From the NCBI RefSeq assembly GCF_009857835.1, contig NZ_WWCL01000005.1, positions 94,034 through 158,033 on the forward strand: a stretch of 64,000 nt of DNA, given 5' to 3'. Below, one piece after another: positions 27,905 to 35,986 of the stretch. The position numbers were made by a program, and so were the translations under genes. Under the pieces are notes generated by a model. The model did not search any database. It saw only the letters and a program-made list of their open reading frames with translations, and was not told the origin of the DNA. This DNA comes from Duganella fentianensis. GTDB taxonomy: Bacteria; Pseudomonadota; Gammaproteobacteria; Burkholderiales; Burkholderiaceae_D. How positions within the stretch are numbered: the first letter of the stretch is position 1; each line of letters starts with the position of its first letter.

Positions 27905-29854
27905 ATGAACAAGAAGCTACTTGCAGCAAGCGTACTCGGACTGGCGGTACTGGCACTGTATCCGGTGCTGATTCCTAATCCTTACTATATCCATCTATTC
28001 GAAACGATACTGATCTACGCGATACTATTGTTCGGCCTCGATATCGTGGTCGGCTATACGGGGCAGGTGTCGCTGGGCCATGCGGGCCTGTTCGGCATCG
28101 GCTCGTATGCCACCGGTGTGCTGGCGTTCAAACTGGGTGCGCCGTTCTGGGTGGCGATACCGGCCAGCATAGCCAGTGCCGCCATCTTTGGTGCCATCCT
28201 TGCGCTGCCGGCGCTGCGCGTGACGGGGCCGTATCTGGCCATGGTGACGCTGGCCTTCGGCACCATCATCCAGATTCTGATCAACGAGATGACCTTCCTG
28301 ACGGAAGGGCCGATGGGCATCAAGATCGCCAAGCCGGTGATCCTCGGTCAGAAGCTCAGTGAAGTGGGCTACTACTACATGGTGGCCGTGCTGATGGTGC
28401 TGGCGCTGGTGATCGTGCACCGCGTGCTCAAATCGAATCTGGGCCGCGCGTTCGAAGCGCTGCGCGATAGTCCGATTGCGTCCGACTGTATGGGCGTTTC
28501 GGTGTACCGCTACAAGGTGTATGCCTTCATCATCAGCGCCGGTTTCGCCGGTCTGGCGGGTAGCCTGTATGCGTATTCGGAAGAATACATCTCGCCCAAT
28601 ACCTACAACTTCGAGCTGACCATATTGTTCCTGCTGGCCGTGATCATGGGCGGCCGCAAGACCCGTTCCGGTTCGCTGATCGGCGCGCTGATCGTGGTAA
28701 TGCTGCCTAGCCTGCTGGCCGACATCGAACTGTTCCGCCAGATTGCCGTTGCTGCCGCGGTACTTGGGGTGCTCGGTTCGGCACTGATGCTGGCCAAAAA
28801 GCGCAGCACGGTGCGCGGCGTGCTGGTGCCGCTGGTGGCCACCATCGGCATGGCGGCAACCTCGTTCAAGCTGGAGAACATCGTCGACTGGCGTCTGACC
28901 ATCTTCGGCCTGATGACGCTGTTCGTGGTGTACTACCTGCAGGACGGTATCGTCGGCTTCCTGCAGAACCTGATGGGGCGCGGCGCCCAGCATGCGCAGG
29001 GTGTGGCGGCCAGCGGCGTGGCGCCGTTCGACCGTGCACAGGGCGGCACGGCCGGCAGTACGCTGCTGCAGGTCGACCAGATCCTGATGCAGTTCGGCGG
29101 TCTGAAAGCGCTGAATCAGGTGAACCTGAACGTGATTCAGGGCTCGGTCCATGGCCTGATCGGGCCTAACGGTTCCGGCAAGAGCACCATGATGAATGTG
29201 CTGACGGGGATCTACAAGCCTACCAACGGTAAGGTCAGCTTTGCCGGTGCGGTGATTTCTGGCCGTACGCCATCGGAGATTGCGCTGGGCGGCGTAGCGC
29301 GGACCTTCCAGAACGTGCAGCTATTCGGTGAAATGACGGCCACCGAGAACGTGCTGGTCGGCCTGCACAATACCTTCAAATCGAATGTGCTGGATGTGAT
29401 GCTGCAGACGCCCCGTTACAAGGCTGAGGAAAAAGCCGCGCGTGACCGTGCTGCCAGCATCCTCGAATTTGTCGGCCTGTCCGCCATGGCCAACGAGGAA
29501 GCGCGCAATCTGCCGTATGGTAAGCAGCGCCTGCTGGAGATAGGCCGTGCACTGGGTCTGAGTCCGCGTCTGCTGCTGCTCGATGAACCGGCGGCTGGTC
29601 TGACGGCACCCGATATCAAGGAGCTGATGGCCATCATCCGCAAGATCCGCGACCACGGCATCACCATCATCCTGATCGAACACCATATGGACGTGGTGAT
29701 GGCGCTGTCCGATACGGTGACGGTGCTGGACTTCGGCCAGAAGATCGCGGAAGGTGTGCCTAACGCCGTGCAGAACGATCCCAAGGTGATCGAGGCCTAC
29801 CTTGGCGGCAGCGGTGAAGAACACGGCGGTACCAAAGCGCCGGCGGCGCACTGA
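27905..29854 (+). CDS. livMG: Fused LivM permease and LivG ATPase of the branched-chain amino-acid transporter
   Basis: One 649-residue protein combines two normally separate subunits. Residues ~1-330 are the LivM permease (YTGQVSLGHAGLFGIGSYATG, then RDSPIASDCMGVSVYRYK). A linker follows. Residues ~385-640 are the LivG ATPase, with Walker A GPNGSGKST, the LivG-type signature NLPYGKQRLLEIGRAL and Walker B LLLLDEPAAGL. Fusions of this kind occur in Burkholderiales. No stop codon or frameshift separates the parts, so the fusion is real and not an assembly artefact as far as can be read. Confidence 0.93.
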   Translation: MNKKLLAASVLGLAVLALYPVLIPNPYYIHLFETILIYAILLFGLDIVVGYTGQVSLGHAGLFGIGSYATGVLAFKLGAPFWVAIPASIASAAIFGAILALPALRVTGPYLAMVTLAFGTIIQILINEMTFLTEGPMGIKIAKPVILGQKLSEVGYYYMVAVLMVLALVIVHRVLKSNLGRAFEALRDSPIASDCMGVSVYRYKVYAFIISAGFAGLAGSLYAYSEEYISPNTYNFELTILFLLAVIMGGRKTRSGSLIGALIVVMLPSLLADIELFRQIAVAAAVLGVLGSALMLAKKRSTVRGVLVPLVATIGMAATSFKLENIVDWRLTIFGLMTLFVVYYLQDGIVGFLQNLMGRGAQHAQGVAASGVAPFDRAQGGTAGSTLLQVDQILMQFGGLKALNQVNLNVIQGSVHGLIGPNGSGKSTMMNVLTGIYKPTNGKVSFAGAVISGRTPSEIALGGVARTFQNVQLFGEMTATENVLVGLHNTFKSNVLDVMLQTPRYKAEEKAARDRAASILEFVGLSAMANEEARNLPYGKQRLLEIGRALGLSPRLLLLDEPAAGLTAPDIKELMAIIRKIRDHGITIILIEHHMDVVMALSDTVTVLDFGQKIAEGVPNAVQNDPKVIEAYLGGSGEEHGGTKAPAAH

Positions 29855-29875
29855 ATAGACAGATAAGGATAGCCC

Positions 29876-30598
29876 ATGCTTTCGATTTCAAATCTGCAGG
29901 CTGCCTATGGCAAAGTCGAAGTCCTGCACGGTATTTCACTGGAAGTCCCCAAGGGTAAGCTGGTGACGCTGATCGGCTCTAACGGTGCCGGCAAGACCAC
30001 CACCATGCGCGCCATTTCCGGCATGCTCAAGCCCAAGGGCGGCAAGGTAACGCTGGATGGCAAGGACATTACCGGCGTGGATTCGCACCGGATAGCCCGT
30101 GCCGGTCTGGCCCATTCGCCGGAAGGGCGGCGTGTGTTCGCGTCGATGACGGTGCTGGACAACCTGCTGCTCGGCGCCTTCCCGCGATTTACCCGCGCCC
30201 GCCCCAAAGGCGATATCAAGCACGATCTGGACAAGGCGCTGGACCTGTTCCCCCGCCTGAAGGAGCGTCAGACCCAGCTGGCCGGTACGCTGTCCGGCGG
30301 CGAGCAGCAGATGCTGGCCATGGCGCGCGCCGTGATGCTCAACCCCGAAGTCATCCTGCTCGATGAACCGTCGATGGGACTGGCGCCGATACTGGTGGAA
30401 GAAGTGTTCCGCATCATCCAGCGGCTCAAGACGGAAGGTGTGACCATGCTGCTGGTGGAGCAGTTTGCCGCCGCTGCACTAAACGTTGCCGATTATGGCT
30501 ATGTGCTGGAGAATGGCAGTATTTCCGTCCACGGCCCGGCGGAGAGCCTGAAAACAGATCCCAAGGTGATTGCGGCCTACCTGGGAGGAGGACACTAG
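29876..30598 (+). CDS. livF: Branched-chain amino-acid ABC transporter ATPase LivF
   Basis: The 240-residue ATPase pairs with the LivG half to drive import. Walker A is GSNGAGKTT, the signature is LSGGEQQMLAMARAVM, and Walker B ends in LLDEPSMGLAP. An AAGGA motif precedes the ATG. It closes the liv operon. ybaK begins 5 bp downstream and may be read through. Confidence 0.95.
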   Translation: MLSISNLQAAYGKVEVLHGISLEVPKGKLVTLIGSNGAGKTTTMRAISGMLKPKGGKVTLDGKDITGVDSHRIARAGLAHSPEGRRVFASMTVLDNLLLGAFPRFTRARPKGDIKHDLDKALDLFPRLKERQTQLAGTLSGGEQQMLAMARAVMLNPEVILLDEPSMGLAPILVEEVFRIIQRLKTEGVTMLLVEQFAAAALNVADYGYVLENGSISVHGPAESLKTDPKVIAAYLGGGH

Positions 30599-30602
30599 CT
30601 AT

Positions 30603-31058
30603 ATGAGTTTGCAATCGGTACGTGATTTTTTCGTCGCTCGCGACATGCAGATGCCCATCATCGAACTGGATGTGAGTACCGCCACCGTAGCACTGGCTGC
30701 CGAAGCGCACGGGGTGGAACCGGGCCGGATCGCCAAGACACTGGCGTTCCGGCTAGGCGAAGGGAAGATCATACTGCTGGTGGCCAGTGGCGTGGCACGT
30801 ATCGATAATCGCAAATTCAAGGACGCTTTCGGCAAAGGCAAGATGCTGGCGCCAGACGAAGTGGCCGATATTACCGGCCATCCCGTCGGCGGCGTCTGCC
30901 CGTTCGGACTGGCGCAGCAGATCCCCATCTATCTGGACCAGTCGCTCAATAATTATGATGAAGTGCTGCCGGCGGCCGGTTCCATCAATAGCGCTGTGCG
31001 CATTACACCGGCCATGATCGCCAGCGTGACGGCGGGCCAGTGGGTGGACGTATGCTGA
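30603..31058 (+). CDS. ybaK: YbaK/EbsC-type aminoacyl-tRNA deacylase
   Basis: The 151-residue single-domain protein matches the YbaK/ProX editing family that hydrolyses misacylated tRNA, commonly Cys-tRNA-Pro. Visible features are a conserved lysine in RIAKTLAF, VASGVARIDNRKFK and GHPVGGVCPFGL. The ATG at 30603 follows the GGAGGA of the livF end. The next gene overlaps its stop (ATGCTGA). Which tRNA it edits is not shown by the sequence. Confidence 0.88.
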   Translation: MSLQSVRDFFVARDMQMPIIELDVSTATVALAAEAHGVEPGRIAKTLAFRLGEGKIILLVASGVARIDNRKFKDAFGKGKMLAPDEVADITGHPVGGVCPFGLAQQIPIYLDQSLNNYDEVLPAAGSINSAVRITPAMIASVTAGQWVDVC

Positions 31059-33109
31059 AGCTTGGCCGAATGGCCAGTGCCATGACGCTGGCTGTGCTGG
31101 GCGGCTTCACGGTACTGGCGCAGGCTGCTGTGGAACGCATCGAAATCCGCGAGCGCGTGCCGTTTGCGGCCGGCACCAGTTACGGCGAGGCTGGTGCATA
31201 CGAAAAAATCCGCGGCGTGGCCCATTTTGCGCTCGACCCGCGCGAGCGCGCCAATGCCGGCATCGTTGATCTGGGACGGGCGCCGCGCGATGAATACGGG
31301 CGGGTGCACTTTTCCAGTGAATTCGTGCTGCTGCGTCCAGTGCATGGCAAGCCGACTACCCTGATTTACGACGTCAATAACCGCGGCGGCATCGCCATGC
31401 TGGGGCAGATCAATGGCCGCAGCCCGGCCAATAACGACCCCGCCACGGCGGAAGATGCCGGCGATGGTTTCCTGATGCGGCATGGTTTCAGCCTGCTGTT
31501 TTCGGCCTGGACCTGGGACGTGGCACCGGGCGCACCGGCAGCGCGCCCGCTGGTGCTGGTTCCGCCCGTGCTGAAAGGCGTGCAGGGCAGGGTGAACAAC
31601 GAATTCATCGTCAATGCCGTAAGCGATATCGCCAGCTATGCCGGCATGCGCGGGCTGACCTATGAACCGGCCACGCCTAACGATCCCCATGCCCAGCTGA
31701 CCCGGCGCCGCCGGCCGGAGGAGCCGCGCCGGCCTATACCACGGAGTAGCTGGCAGTTCGTCGAACCGGCGCAGGCGGGCGGTCCGGGGCGGATACGGCT
31801 GGAAGGTGGATTCCAGACTGGCGTGATTTACGAATTGAGCTATGTGGCCCGCGATCCGTATGTGGCTGGCGCCGGCATGGCCGGTATCCGTGATCTGCTG
31901 TCCTATCTGCGCGACCATCCGCTGGAAGGCGCGCCTGTGCCGAAAAATATTCTGATGTTCGGCATCAGCCAGTCCGGCCGCCTGATAGGCCGCATGCTGC
32001 ATGATGGCCTGAATGTGGACGAAGGCGGCAAGCTGGTGTTCGATGGCGCCTACCTGCACGTGCCCGGTGCCGGTGGTTCGGCCGGTTTTAACAGTCGTTT
32101 CGTCCAGCCTACCCGTCACCCTTCCATGCTGGAGGAGCACGACTATCCGGCCGATGCCTTCCCGTTCACGGCAGCGCCTACGCGTGACCCTGTGATGGGC
32201 AAGACCGCATCCACCCTCGACAAGGCGCGCGACCGTCAGGGCCGTTTGCCCAAGCTATTCATTGCCAATACTTCGACCGAGTTCTGGAACCGTGGCGCTT
32301 CGCTGGTCGCCACCACGCCCGATGGGGGGCTCGATGTGGCGCCGCCAGAGAATGTGCGCCTGTACGGCCTAATGGGAGCGCAGCATTATGTGGGACGCTC
32401 GCGTACGCGCGCGCCGTTCACGGCCTGCGTTTCTACCAGCGACCATTACACCACCATGCGCGCACTGGTGCTGGCGCTGGATGAATGGACCAGTCAGGGC
32501 AAGGCGCCGCCAGCCAGCGCCTATCCCAGCCTGAACGAGCATACGCTGACCAGCGTGGCCGATTATCGCGCCGTATTCCCAAAAGGGCTGGGCATCACAC
32601 CACCCGAACAGAATCTGCGCGAGCCACGGCTGAAGTTCGGCTGGCGTTACGAGCGCTTCGGTATCGCCGATACGGTGCCGCCCAAACAGGGCGCCGAATA
32701 CGAAACGCTGGTGCCGGTGCCGGATGGCGACGGCAATGACAAGGGCGGGGTGCGACTGGTGGAAGTGCAGGCACCACTGGGCACGCACACGGGCTGGAAT
32801 CTGCGTGCACCTGACACCGGCTTTGGCTGGGCCACGTCGCGTTTCGATGGCAGCTTCGTGCCGTTCGCACGCACCGAGGCCGAGCGGCTGGCCGCTGGCG
32901 ATCCGCGTCCCAGTCTGGCCGAACGCTATCCGACCCGTGAAAACTTTGCAGATGCCGTACGTGGCGCCGCTGAAAACCTGATCCGCGCGCGTCTGCTGTT
33001 GCCGGAAGATCTGGAGCGCACCATGGCCGGCAATCTGGGCCTGTACGACCGTATCCAGCAACGTGATCCGGCCGATCAGGGCTGCAACTATCTTTACGCT
33101 ACACCATGA
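31052..33109 (+). CDS. Exported alpha/beta-hydrolase domain protein (Abhydrolase_10-like)
   Basis: The 685-residue protein has a signal peptide (MLKLGRMASAMTLAVLGG, then AQA). It matches the large family of bacterial exported alpha/beta-hydrolase-domain proteins of unknown substrate. The likely nucleophile is the Ser of FGISQSGRLIGR. VDVNNRG-type text (YDVNNRGG) and FNSRFVQPTRHPS are family blocks. The start overlaps the ybaK stop, and its own stop overlaps the start of the next gene, so ybaK, this gene and the deaminase gene form a tightly coupled set. Confidence 0.82.
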   Translation: MLKLGRMASAMTLAVLGGFTVLAQAAVERIEIRERVPFAAGTSYGEAGAYEKIRGVAHFALDPRERANAGIVDLGRAPRDEYGRVHFSSEFVLLRPVHGKPTTLIYDVNNRGGIAMLGQINGRSPANNDPATAEDAGDGFLMRHGFSLLFSAWTWDVAPGAPAARPLVLVPPVLKGVQGRVNNEFIVNAVSDIASYAGMRGLTYEPATPNDPHAQLTRRRRPEEPRRPIPRSSWQFVEPAQAGGPGRIRLEGGFQTGVIYELSYVARDPYVAGAGMAGIRDLLSYLRDHPLEGAPVPKNILMFGISQSGRLIGRMLHDGLNVDEGGKLVFDGAYLHVPGAGGSAGFNSRFVQPTRHPSMLEEHDYPADAFPFTAAPTRDPVMGKTASTLDKARDRQGRLPKLFIANTSTEFWNRGASLVATTPDGGLDVAPPENVRLYGLMGAQHYVGRSRTRAPFTACVSTSDHYTTMRALVLALDEWTSQGKAPPASAYPSLNEHTLTSVADYRAVFPKGLGITPPEQNLREPRLKFGWRYERFGIADTVPPKQGAEYETLVPVPDGDGNDKGGVRLVEVQAPLGTHTGWNLRAPDTGFGWATSRFDGSFVPFARTEAERLAAGDPRPSLAERYPTRENFADAVRGAAENLIRARLLLPEDLERTMAGNLGLYDRIQQRDPADQGCNYLYATP

Positions 33110-34473
33110 GTAAAACCTTATTGATAAAAAATGCGCGTGTGCTGGTCACGATGGACGAGCAACGCCGCGAACTGGCCGATGGTGCCATCTTCATCCGCGA
33201 TCATGTGATCGAACAGGTGGGCTATAGCGCCGATCTGCCACAGACGGCGGACGAGGTGATCGACGCCAGCGCCCACGTGGTGTTGCCGGGGCTGATCAAC
33301 ACCCATCACCATATGTACCAGAGCCTGACGCGCGCCATACCGGCGGCGCAGAACGGCGAACTGTTTAACTGGCTGACCAATCTGTATCCCATCTGGGCAG
33401 GGCTGACACCGGAAATGGTGCGAGTGTCGACCCAGACGGCGATGGCCGAGCTGATACTGTCCGGCTGCACTACCAGCAGCGATCATCTGTACATCTACCC
33501 GAATGGCTGCAAGCTCGATCACAGCATCGAGGCGGCCAGCGAGATCGGCATGCGTTTCCACGCCGCGCGCGGTTCCATGAGCGTGGGCCAGTCGCAAGGC
33601 GGCCTGCCGCCCGACCGTGTGGTGGAGAGCGAAGCGGCCATCCTCAAGGATAGCCAGCGCCTGATCGAGCAGTATCACGACGCCGGCCGCCATGCCATGC
33701 AGCGCGTGGTGGTGGCGCCCTGTTCGCCGTTTTCCGTGTCGCGTGATCTGATGAAGGAGGCGGCGGCACTGGCGCGCAGCTACGGCGTATCCTTGCACAC
33801 CCATCTGGCAGAAAACGCCAACGATATTGCCTACAGCCGCGAGAAGTTCAACATGACGCCGGCCGAATATGCGGAAGACTGCGGCTGGGTAGGGCACGAT
33901 GTGTGGCATGCCCACTGTGTCCAGCTGGATGACGACGGCATCTATCTGTTTGCCCGCACGGGCACGGGCATCGCCCACTGTCCGTGTTCGAATATGCGGC
34001 TGGCTTCCGGCATAGCGCCTATCCGCAAGATGCTCGACCGTGGCGTGGCCGTGGGACTGGGCGTGGATGGCAGTGCTTCCAACGATGCCGGCCATATGCT
34101 GGGCGAAGTGCGGCAGGCCATGCTGCTGCAGCGCGTGGGCTTTGGCCCGGACGCCATGACGGCGCGGCAGGCGCTGGAACTGGCCACACTGGGTGGCGCA
34201 CGGGTGCTGAATCGGGATGATATCGGTGCACTCAAGCCGGGCATGTCGGCCGATCTGGTGCTATTCCGCATGGACGGCATCGCGACAGCCGGTGCGCTGC
34301 ACGATCCGGTGGCGGCGCTGGTGTTCTGCACGCCGCCGGCGGTGGACTACAGCATTATCCACGGCCGCGTGGTGGTACGCGACGGGCAGCTGGCGACACT
34401 GGATCTGCCCGCGCTGATAGAGCGGCATAACGGGCTGGCGCTGCAACTGGCGCAGGCTGCCCGCAACGCTTAG
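33106..34473 (+). CDS. 8-oxoguanine deaminase-like amidohydrolase
   Basis: The 455-residue metal-dependent deaminase resembles enzymes that convert 8-oxoguanine to urate, and the related triazine hydrolases. Metal ligands are visible: HHH in INTHHHMYQ, His in LHTHLAEN, His in HAHCVQLD, and Asp in GVDGSASND. NMRLASG and RMDGIA-like blocks fit the subgroup. The start overlaps the upstream stop as ATGA. A different purine or triazine substrate is possible. Confidence 0.85.
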   Translation: MSKTLLIKNARVLVTMDEQRRELADGAIFIRDHVIEQVGYSADLPQTADEVIDASAHVVLPGLINTHHHMYQSLTRAIPAAQNGELFNWLTNLYPIWAGLTPEMVRVSTQTAMAELILSGCTTSSDHLYIYPNGCKLDHSIEAASEIGMRFHAARGSMSVGQSQGGLPPDRVVESEAAILKDSQRLIEQYHDAGRHAMQRVVVAPCSPFSVSRDLMKEAAALARSYGVSLHTHLAENANDIAYSREKFNMTPAEYAEDCGWVGHDVWHAHCVQLDDDGIYLFARTGTGIAHCPCSNMRLASGIAPIRKMLDRGVAVGLGVDGSASNDAGHMLGEVRQAMLLQRVGFGPDAMTARQALELATLGGARVLNRDDIGALKPGMSADLVLFRMDGIATAGALHDPVAALVFCTPPAVDYSIIHGRVVVRDGQLATLDLPALIERHNGLALQLAQAARNA

Positions 34474-34799
34474 TGGACGCTGGTCGGTACGGCTTTCTGC
34501 TGTTGCACCAGTATGAAGGGGCTGACCACGCAGGCCCATAGTTCGGCGCTGGTTTCCAGCCAGCGCTGGGCCTGTTCGTCATTGACTTTGGCAAGCAGGC
34601 CCGCTTCCATCCAGCGGCTGATATTGGCCTTGTCGTCATGTGAAATGCGTACGGCGACATCGACCAGATCGAGCGTATCGGCGATCCACACCACATTACC
34701 CTGTGCAAAATGCTTGAGCAGCTCGGTCCATGGCAGACGTGCCGTTTCGCGATTGACCTTGTTGCGAAGTTCGATATCTTTTTCAGGTTTTGTTTGCAT
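34470..34799 (-). CDS. DUF2288 family protein
   Basis: This 109-residue cytoplasmic protein of unknown function contains the family features LPWTELLKHFAQGNVV, VRISHDD and SRWMEAGLLAKVNDEQA. Its last codons overlap the end of the deaminase gene on the other strand by 4 bp. No partner is evident. Confidence 0.8.
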   Translation of the reverse strand: MQTKPEKDIELRNKVNRETARLPWTELLKHFAQGNVVWIADTLDLVDVAVRISHDDKANISRWMEAGLLAKVNDEQAQRWLETSAELWACVVSPFILVQQQKAVPTSVH

Positions 34800-34812
34800 G
34801 GGCTTGCTTGAC

Positions 34813-35487
34813 TCACAGTGGTTCGATGTTCGGGACAGGACTACCCCGCCATGTTAACCGATAGCTGGCCCCTTTGCGAACATTGCCCACCAGCGCGGGG
34901 CGGAAGCAGGCGAGGTTGGTGCCGCCCGCATGGCGTACGCTGGGATAGATGACCCCCAGCGCGCCGCTGTCGAGCAGGCGTTCGGCCAGCGTCTGCGAGG
35001 CGATATAGCTATCCGGCTGCAGGCAGTCCTGATAGCGCGATTGGCCGCGCAGATCGTGGAAGCTGGCAGTGAAATCGGCCAGCATGGTCTGATACTGCAC
35101 GCTATCGTCATAGCGCTTGATCTCCGCATACTCCACAGCTTTATGGAAGCTCACTTCGGCCAAGGCGGTCGCCACATCGAAGGCGCAATACCATGCGCCC
35201 CGTTCGCCCGTATTGAAACGGCTGCCTTCGGGGCGGGCGTAGGTAAAGGCGGCGTTGATGATGCGGAAATGCGGCACGCCGAACACCAGTTCATCGGTCG
35301 TAATGCCGACCGCGCCACCATGCTGGGCGCGCAGGCGGGCATTGGTGGCGTTATCGAGTTCGAACAGGTCGTGCAGTTCCTGATCCGTCTCCGCCAGTGG
35401 CGACAGTACCGAGTCCTCCGTATCGGCGTAACGGGACGGCAGCAGCCGGCAGGTGTCGAACTGGCGCAAACTCGTCAGCGGCAGCAC
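34813..35487 (-). CDS. RES-domain toxin
   Basis: RES toxins degrade NAD+. The 224-residue protein carries RES-fold marks: ARPEGSRFNTGERGAWYCA (the R-x-N-G-type substrate loop) and the conserved Glu in ALAEVSFHK. A C-terminal SVRHAGGTNLACFRP segment supplies the Ser of the R-E-S triad region. It starts with GTG directly after the antitoxin stop (TAAGTG), so translation is coupled. It is part of a type II toxin-antitoxin pair with the gene upstream. Confidence 0.86.
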   Translation of the reverse strand: MLPLTSLRQFDTCRLLPSRYADTEDSVLSPLAETDQELHDLFELDNATNARLRAQHGGAVGITTDELVFGVPHFRIINAAFTYARPEGSRFNTGERGAWYCAFDVATALAEVSFHKAVEYAEIKRYDDSVQYQTMLADFTASFHDLRGQSRYQDCLQPDSYIASQTLAERLLDSGALGVIYPSVRHAGGTNLACFRPALVGNVRKGASYRLTWRGSPVPNIEPL

Positions 35488-35925
35488 TTACAGGCCTCCG
35501 CGTCGCGCATCGAGCAGCTGCCGCACGATCTGCATGGCTGGCAGGCCGCCGCTGAGCAGATAGTTCAGCGGCGTGCGGCCGCCGAACAGCAGATTGGTAT
35601 TGGGCAGGCTGATCCACTCGTCGGCCAGCTGGTCGCCGTAAAGAATGTGCAAGGCCTTGTAGATACCCAGCAGATAGGAGATGCGTGTGATGCAATCGAC
35701 TTCCAGCGTGCGCTCGGGTTTCTTCTTCCACTCGTAATAGGCGCTGTTGGAAATGCCGCCCAGCAGCTCGCGGGCGTCTTCATCGCGCAGCTTCCAGGCT
35801 GCCACCAGTTTGAAAAAGCCCTTCAGAGCGGCTTTGCTCAGGCGCTCCCGTTCGGCCTTGGCATTCAGGTCGACCAGTATGGTGGGTTCGAAGCGGCTGC
35901 GTGGGTAGGCGTAAGTCAGATTCAT
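35488..35925 (-). CDS. Xre/MbcA/ParS-type antitoxin of the RES pair
   Basis: The 145-residue protein has a helix-turn-helix region (LRDEDARELLGGISNSAYYEWKK) and the C-terminal toxin-binding domain (ISYLLGIYKALHILYG, then WISLPNTNLLFGGRTPLNYLLSGG), which is the DUF2384 pattern. GGAGG lies 5 nt before the ATG. A palindrome over the promoter probably binds this protein, giving autorepression. Partner gene: the RES toxin immediately downstream. Confidence 0.88.
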   Translation of the reverse strand: MNLTYAYPRSRFEPTILVDLNAKAERERLSKAALKGFFKLVAAWKLRDEDARELLGGISNSAYYEWKKKPERTLEVDCITRISYLLGIYKALHILYGDQLADEWISLPNTNLLFGGRTPLNYLLSGGLPAMQIVRQLLDARRGGL

Positions 35926-35940
35926 GATTCCTCCGTCTTT

Positions 35941-35956
35941 GGAGTATTTATACTCC
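35941..35956. promoter_or_regulatory. Operator palindrome of the RES/Xre toxin-antitoxin operon
   Basis: Arms GGAGTAT and ATACTCC are separated by 2 bp, 15 bp before the antitoxin ATG. The minus strand contains TATAAAT inside it, so a bound antitoxin would cover a -10 box. Confidence 0.65.
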
Positions 35957-35986
35957 TTTTCCGGAGGGTGGTCAAACGGTGACGTG

